From Micropterus salmoides (taxonomy: Eukaryota > Chordata > Actinopteri > Centrarchiformes > Centrarchidae), in assembly GCF_014851395.1 (NCBI RefSeq), contig NW_024040374.1, positions 29,530,772 through 29,594,771 of the forward strand: a DNA stretch of 64,000 nucleotides, in the 5' to 3' direction. The notes beneath the pieces were generated by a model. That model searched no databases. It worked only from the letters and a program-made list of their open reading frames with translations, and was not told where the DNA came from. The position numbers and the translations under genes are program-made. Positions 58,740 to 64,000 of the stretch are shown piece after piece. Each line of letters starts with the position of its first letter. Within the stretch, counting starts at the first letter, position 1.

Positions 58740-59080
58740 TACGAGCCACACCAGGGTCATCTAGTAATCGAAAGGGTTGCTGGTTTCGATTGACTTGGGC
58801 AAGATCCAGAACCCCAAATGGCTCCTGATGGCTGTGCCCTTGGTGTGTGTGTGTGTGTGTGTGTGTGGTTGAACTTATCATCTTCTATCATCATAGCATC
58901 ATCGTGAGCCCATTGGATAGGACGCGCTGTATCACTCCTCATGAGCAATTGGCAACTTGCATGGCAGCCTCTGCCATCAGTGTATGAGAGTGTGTGAGTG
59001 AATGGGTGAAGTGTTTAAAGTGCTCTGAGTGGTCAATAGACCAGAAAAGCACTGTATAAATACAAGTCCATACAAGTCCA
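58740..59080 (+). mobile_element. SINE-1 copy 3
   Basis: A decayed tRNA-like head with B-box-like GGTTTCGATT is followed by CTTGGGCAAGATCCAGAACC, GATGGCTGTGCCCTTGG, a (TG)n run, AGTGAATGGGTGAAGTG, AAAGTGCTCTGAGTGGTCAA and AGCACTGTATAAATACAAGT. The tail ends in a doubled CATACAAGTC. Confidence 0.7.
58843..58867. repeat. (TG)n inside SINE-1
   Basis: About 12 TG units, expanded from the GGTGTGTG present in other copies. Confidence 0.9.
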
Positions 59081-59084
59081 TGTC

Positions 59085-60050
59085 ACACAGCATCTGACAC
59101 TCATTAGTCTGTTGCAGCCTTGAGCACTAGAAAAAAAAGCCAAACTTAATGTATAATAACAACATGTCCTTGTCCAAACAGTGCCATCTTCTTTTTCACT
59201 GATAATGTTTACTCGTGTGACCATAATGCACCATCTAATTTTTATAGGATTTGAAGGTTTCACTGCAGAGCCTCTTGCTCTCTGCTAATTGGATTCTGTG
59301 CGGGTTCTTTGTGCTCTCCTTTCTTTTTTTGGAATGATGAAAGTCAGTGTGTAATTTCCACCACAGAGAGCCCATTCTCTGGTGTGTTGCTGCGCAGTTC
59401 AGTATGCACAAGCCTGTGTAGTTACTTAGCCTTTCTCTTTCTCTATTTGGAGTACAGATAACTACAGTAAATTAGATCCAGTGAACTATATACCATTGGT
59501 TCTCACAAGGAATCTGTTATCCTTTAACACAAAGGAACAAAACATTACATCAGATCATTTTATTGATTAAAACACTCTTGACCAGAGAGGAAGCATTGTT
59601 TTCAAGTTGCAAAGAAAAAAAATGTAACACAGAAAAACAAATTGAACTGAAAGGCTCTTACAAAAACATTTTTATATCCAACAATACAATACATTTCACA
59701 AACAAATGTGTCAACATACTGTCAATTTTGCTATGCGTAGAGCTATACCAGCAGAGGGAAAATATTTCAAGCTTGTATTGAGAGTGTCTGTTAGAGAAAA
59801 GGTCATGATATTCAAAAGGGATCAACCCCTCTAGAACATGAATGTGCTCAGCAAATTTCACAAACTGCCTTTTGGATTATGAGATATTTTGTGTGAAAGT
59901 TTGATATTTTGACCTTAGTGTGGTACTAGAAATGAAAAGGGTTCATCCTCTGAGGAGCATGAGTGTGCTCGCAGACACTGTTATCTCTACTGCTACTAAT
60001 GGAAGTGAAACATATCTGTCTCATCAACAACAGTATGATTTCTCCTCTGG
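59085..60050. other. No gene seen
   Basis: 59815-59970 holds two diverged tandem copies of a TCA-CCTCT-GA-CATGA-TGTGCTC unit, perhaps a repeat-D remnant. No exon. Confidence 0.4.
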
Positions 60051-60600
60051 CAGGGCTGGACTGGTAATCTGGCATACAGGGTGTGACGTAAATTATTTAA
60101 TTATATAACTGTTTATAAACGGGCCAACGACCGGCCCATAAAGCATGGACAGCGACCCATTGGGTAATTTTCTATACTGACATTGGGCTGGCCCAATCAG
60201 ATCTCTTACTGGCCCCCACCCCTTCTGCTCTCTGTTTTTGGTGTTGCAGGCCCCAAAAAACAAACATTCTTCAGACGGAGGCCGCCAAATGCGCGAAAAC
60301 AACCGATGTGTTTGCTGCCGGGGCTACAGTAGCTTCAACGTCAGCTGCAGTACCCTGCATAGAGCAGGCAGAGGCACTTGAAGGAGTAACAGAGCTGTGG
60401 TGGCCCCTGCCAGGCAGAGAAGGAGGCTGTGTTGGCAGAGCAGAGTGACAAAGTGACAGGGCCGAGGGAGAGAGAGAGCAGGAGGAGAGTGGAGGTGAAG
60501 CGGTAAGCATGGAGTTGCTCAGCCTGTAGGGAGGGAGGCTCATTTACACTGTGGGACGCTGGGGACATGTAGCCACCACTTTTTGAAAGCATTTGTTCAA
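60051..60600 (+). mobile_element. hAT element, left part
   Basis: Starts CAGGGCTGGACTGGTAATCT, a terminus typical of a fish hAT group, followed by GGGCCAACGACCGGCCCAT. A transposase N-terminal relic lies at 60251-60448. The right end could not be found, so the limit is arbitrary. Confidence 0.6.
60251..60448 (+). pseudogene. hAT transposase N-terminal relic
   Basis: The frame contains TEAAKCAKTTDVFAAG and then ATVASTSAAVPCIEQAEALE, resembling the linker preceding the zinc finger of ZMYM1-like hAT transposases (A-KC-K-TD-F). It hits TGA at 60446 after about 65 codons. No catalytic or dimerisation domain follows. Confidence 0.45.
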
Positions 60601-61127
60601 AAATGTTCTGAAAAACAGCCTGCAACAAGAAATACTAATTAACAAATACAAATGCCATGAGAAAGGTTTATTTGGGTTTATGTCTGAGCTACAGAGAGAA
60701 CTGCAGGGGAGTTAAAAGGTGCAGCTCACAGTCACCCAGTGAACGCACGTGTACATTTTCAGCTGAGGACTGCGGCTTACTTTGGCTAGCCTTCAACACA
60801 ATAATCAATCATGATTTCAGTTAAATGCTAAAGTTTCTGTTACCTTGAATGTGTCCGCTGGCAGAACACCGGGGTTTTCTGATCAGGTGCCGTCGTGCTG
60901 TTGTCGAGGCGACATAAATTTTGTTTTACGGTGGACGGACGGTAACATTACAGAGTTGTTGTTTTCTTTAGCTTGAAATAATCCCATACTTTGGACACTT
61001 CCTTCTTTGTCCCTCGCTATTTTCTCTCTCTTCCTCCACTTTGGGTTAAACAAAGCATCAATGCAAAGAATTTGTGTCGAAGCATTTTATTAATCGATTT
61101 TATCGAATTAGTCGATGAATCGTTTCA
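60601..61127. other. No gene; possible element end
   Basis: ATTAATCGATTTTATCGAAT and TAGTCGATGAATCGTTTCAG at 61089-61128 look like the AT-rich end of another fish DNA element directly abutting MITE-C copy 3. Confidence 0.35.
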
Positions 61128-61333
61128 GAGTGTTATATGACGCGCATTTAGCTTTAGCATTTCAAGGAAACGGCTGGACTACAAACGAGCTGCTTTCTGG
61201 CAGTTAAGAGCAGAGCTTTCTGTGGGAGATGGGAACTCCCTGTGGGCTGGACTTTGGGCTTTTTCTCTTTGCAAACCTGTTACATGCACAAAAAAAGATA
61301 TATAACTCAATAAAGGAGAGGGGGAAAGCCTAA
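61128..61333 (+). mobile_element. MITE-C copy 3, right half
   Basis: GTTATATGACGCGCATTTAG, GGCTGGACTACAAACGAGCT and GTGGGAGATGGGAACTCCCT match MITE-C copy 1 from about 4930 to 5145. The CRE-containing segment has been deleted. Confidence 0.75.
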
Positions 61334-61339
61334 CATAAG

Positions 61340-61570
61340 CAACCATCTAAAAGCTGAGAGATGTTACATGTGGCTAAACAGGTTGTCAAGTTTCATGTCC
61401 TGTACATAATAACGAAGTAGGATGGTGCAATCTGCAGTAAATATAATCATTCGTTCTTTCTGTCTTCCAGCAGGGCAGCTGATGTCTTCATTAGGGCACC
61501 TCGGGGTTGGCTGGGACTGAAATTAGACCATGCTGATTTGGCCATCCTCCATATCTCTCCTGCCCTCTTT

Positions 61571-61616
<46 letters not shown>

Positions 61617-62407
61617 TATTTGTTCCAGCTAAAGCTTCCTGTCAGCAACTCAGAATATTGCGTGACTGCTTGAAGTAGCTTCCAACTCATATATTTTATT
61701 ACTCACACTTAATCTTTTGTGTTGCAAATATGCAACTGGTATCTTATCAACATACTAATGAGAGCACATTGCACAAACTGAAGACTATAAAGACTATCAC
61801 ATTACCAAGTAAAGCACTCAATTCTTCATGCATGCAAATTCATTTTAGTTGTAAAAGTAGTAGCATTAATAGAAATACTAGTGGCAATAGTAGCAGAAAT
61901 AGTTGGAAGTAATCAGCACAGCAGTAATAGAGGTGGTAGATTTAATCATTACAATCAATTTGTAAATCCTATAGCATAAATGTAACAAACAGGAAGACAC
62001 ATCATTTAAAACCCTGCCTAGAATGCTGAATAACGCTATTTTACACAGAAGAATATTTTGTTTTATAAATTTTAACACTTCAGTCAGAAATAAGCAGTTA
62101 AGAAGCAAACTCTACTGAAACCATCATGTTGTTGTATTCAGTCAGTCTGTCCGTTGGCTTCAGGCTTTGGACATATTGGACCCTTTAACACACACACCTG
62201 TACTGTAGGTAGTAAAATAATTATAAATGTTGCATTCAAGTGCACATTTTAAGCACATCTTTGGTTTGATTTTGTAGGCTATGCCTTGTCTGCATCTACA
62301 TATAATAATATATTAGCCTGCCTTTTATAGTACTTAATGCTTGATATTTAATTTTCAATGGGCACAATGGAGAAAAAAAAGTGGGAAGTAGGAAACAAAA
62401 CCATGAC
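61340..62407. other. No gene seen
   Basis: AT-rich spacer with one (CA)n run; no exon or repeat family recognised. Confidence 0.5.
61573..61614. repeat. (AC)n microsatellite
   Basis: About 21 AC units. Confidence 0.95.
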
Positions 62408-62419
62408 CATGATTATTTT

Positions 62420-62719
62420 CCATCCATCCATCGTCAACCGCTTATCCTGTGTACAGGGTCGTGGGGGGGCTGGAGCCAATCCCAGCTGACATAGGGCGAA
62501 AGGCGGGATACACCCTGGACAGGTCGCCAGTCCATCGCAGGGCCACACATAGACAAACAACCAGTCACACTCACACCTAAGGACAATTTAGGGTAACCAA
62601 TCAACCTAGCCTGCATGTCTTTGGATGGTGGGAGGAAGCCGGAGCACCCGGAGAGAACCCACGCGGACACGGGGAGAATGTGCAAACTCCACACAGAAAG
62701 GCCGGGGCAACCGGGGTTT
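62420..62719 (-). mobile_element. SINE-2 body with 12-bp target duplication
   Basis: Read on the minus strand: CCGGCCTTTCTGTGTGGAGT, TTGCACATTCTCCCCGTGTC, CTCCGGCTTCCTCCCACCAT, AGGTGTGAGTGTGACTGG, CTGTCCAGGGTGTATCCCGC, CCAGCCCCCCCACGACCC, GGATAAGCGGTTGACGATGG and a (GATG)n tail. It is flanked by perfect CATGATTATTTT duplications (62408-62419, 62720-62731). The tRNA-like head is missing, so it is 5'-truncated. The sequence is clean and recent-looking. Confidence 0.85.
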
Positions 62720-62734
62720 CATGATTATTTTATG

Positions 62735-63470
62735 CTTGCTAATTTAGATTACTTGCCTGGTTCCTCTACAAAGCTATTTTTTATATTTTGTGATTTGTGA
62801 TATTCTAAGAACAGATGGTTGCCCTCGTGACGCCGGGTTTTCACCAGAAGTGGGGCAGAACTAAAAAATATCCCCTTTTCATTTTGCCATTTAATTTTAG
62901 GCAACTTTCATAATAATTTTTTTTTTTTTTTTAAACAGGTTGTAGTATTCCACGTTACATTTAGACAAGAAAAAAGGACTGTATGGTTAGGATTGCATCT
63001 TACCATACTCTTTATCAAAACTCTTACCGGTTATTTTTCATTTCTAAAGAATTGGGGGTTTTTTCATTATCATTTCTTTTAAAGAATAATTTCAAAACAG
63101 TATTAGAATTTATTTATATTTAAAGAACCACTAACTAAACTAAATATTGTTGTAATCTCACTGGAAACATCTAAAATGGCAGTAAAATAAATAGCCTAGT
63201 GAGTGAGTGACGACATCAGTTAGTATCAGTCCTTCCTCCTGTTTTCCTCCTCCTCCTCCTCCTTCTGCTGCTGTTGTGATTCACTGCCTGCAGGTACCAA
63301 TGGTAGAGAGAGGAGGGGCTGGTTTGTCCCAGCAGTAACTGAGTTTACGGGATTTTGCCAAATTTTAAGGCTACATACAGACAGCTTTTGTTTTAGCTTG
63401 TTTCTAACAGATAACTATTAGCTTAACAAGAGCAATGCAGTCTAAGCCAACTGATCACAGTCCTTCCAAG
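62735..63470. other. No gene seen
   Basis: Contains a 16-nt poly-T at 62917-62932 and a (TCC)n run at 63244-63262. Confidence 0.5.
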
Positions 63471-63474
63471 AGTT

Positions 63475-63600
63475 GCCTAGACATTTCACTGAAAACCACA
63501 AATATCAACCTCATGGTGGCGCTGAAGGAAAAGTCAGGGGTTCACCAAAGTCAGTAGGATTCATCCTCTGGGCACCATAAATATCTTTACAATAATCAAT
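63475..63600 (+). repeat. Dispersed repeat D, different segment
   Basis: GACATTTCACTGAAAACCAC, CAACCTCATGGTGGCGCTGA, AAGTCAGGGGTTCACCAAAG and GGATTCATCCTCTGGGCACC belong to the distal part of the repeat seen at 21646-21930 as I recall the family. The overlap in this window is small. Confidence 0.45.
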
Positions 63601-64000
63601 ACTTGCCACTGATGGTGGTTAAAATGACTGTGCTGATGTTACCACAAGATATTTTTGCTGGATGGCTGCTGTATGTGAATTCTTGCTGTGACTTGCAGTT
63701 CGTACTACGTAGATTACTTAACAGATGTGGAGCCCTGTGATAGGAGCGTCATTGGCTGACAGTTGCATCCTGCTTCCTTCCTCTTTCCCCTGCTTTCTGC
63801 TAAATAAGAAACAACAGAAAAGGGAGGTCAAGCCAACGAGCTACAACCTCATGATGGAAAGGTTTGGCAATAACTGTCACTGTGAAATACTTTGTGCTAA
63901 ATGTTCTGACATTACATATTCATAATAAATTTGGAAATTCAAACAATCCAGAAATGTCTATATGCAATCTGCCACATAGATAAGAGGTCCACCCGTTGAA
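63601..64000. other. No gene seen
   Basis: A 66-codon frame at 63725-63925 has no domain. Nothing else was recognised. Confidence 0.5.

Noticed and set aside
62348..62694. Two minus-strand frames of 70-86 codons
   Set aside because: They lie inside the SINE-2 copy, a non-coding retroposon with target duplications.
1..64000. CRISPR arrays, bacterial operons, riboswitches, integrons
   Set aside because: No regularly spaced repeats or prokaryotic gene layout. Spliced genes and fish repeats mark this as vertebrate nuclear DNA.
1..64000. Endogenous retrovirus or LTR retrotransposon
   Set aside because: I found no paired LTRs, primer-binding site, gag or retroviral pol motif. The RT sequences present are LINE-type.

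Overview
The window looks like euchromatic DNA from a teleost fish, probably a spiny-rayed percomorph. The host gene has the human KCNMB2 protein architecture with compact fish introns. The rest is dense in teleost-type dispersed repeats: L2/CR1-like non-LTR elements with (AATTC)n tails, tRNA-derived SINEs with (GATG)n tails, hAT-like elements, many MITEs, and long (CA)n, (GA)n and (TA)n runs. Repeat family assignments rest on recognition of terminal inverted repeats (TIRs), target duplications, open frames and remembered fish repeats. No database search was possible.

The only host gene I can support lies at the left end on the minus strand. It is a complete four-exon coding region for the BK-channel auxiliary subunit beta-2 (kcnmb2): coding exons 5505-5456, 4434-4264, 4080-3885 and 1106-822. 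All junctions are GT/AG and phases match. The predicted protein has 233 residues, including an N-terminal MFLW inactivation-ball motif encoded by a 50-nt exon. A splice acceptor just before the ATG implies a further 5' untranslated exon to the right, so part of the remaining window may be kcnmb2 intron or upstream DNA.

Region by region: 1-560, two MITEs; 0.8-5.5 kb, kcnmb2 with a MITE in intron 1; 6.5-10.5 kb, a MITE and a 5'-truncated L2-like LINE with a 573-codon open frame; 11-16 kb, SINE fragments and a 706-bp foldback element carrying tRNA-like sequence in both arms; 16-33 kb, mostly single-copy-looking AT-rich DNA with scattered repeat fragments and microsatellites; 33-34.2 kb, SINE, (TA)n and a decayed LINE; 35.6-36.6 kb, a T-rich repeat-like tract; 39.6-41.8 kb, a MITE split by a 1,460-bp hAT element with a perfect 8-bp target duplication; 44.2-46 kb, SINE and a 1.25-kb inverted-repeat element containing a strong hairpin; 48.7-51.7 kb, further MITEs; 53.7-55.4 kb, a MITE and a broken LINE; 57.2-58.5 kb, an inverted-repeat element; 58.7-62.7 kb, SINEs, hAT remnants and a MITE fragment, one SINE having a perfect 12-bp target duplication.

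Apart from kcnmb2 I see no host protein gene and no convincing functional tRNA, rRNA or known ncRNA. Most other open frames are short, low-complexity, or inside repeats.
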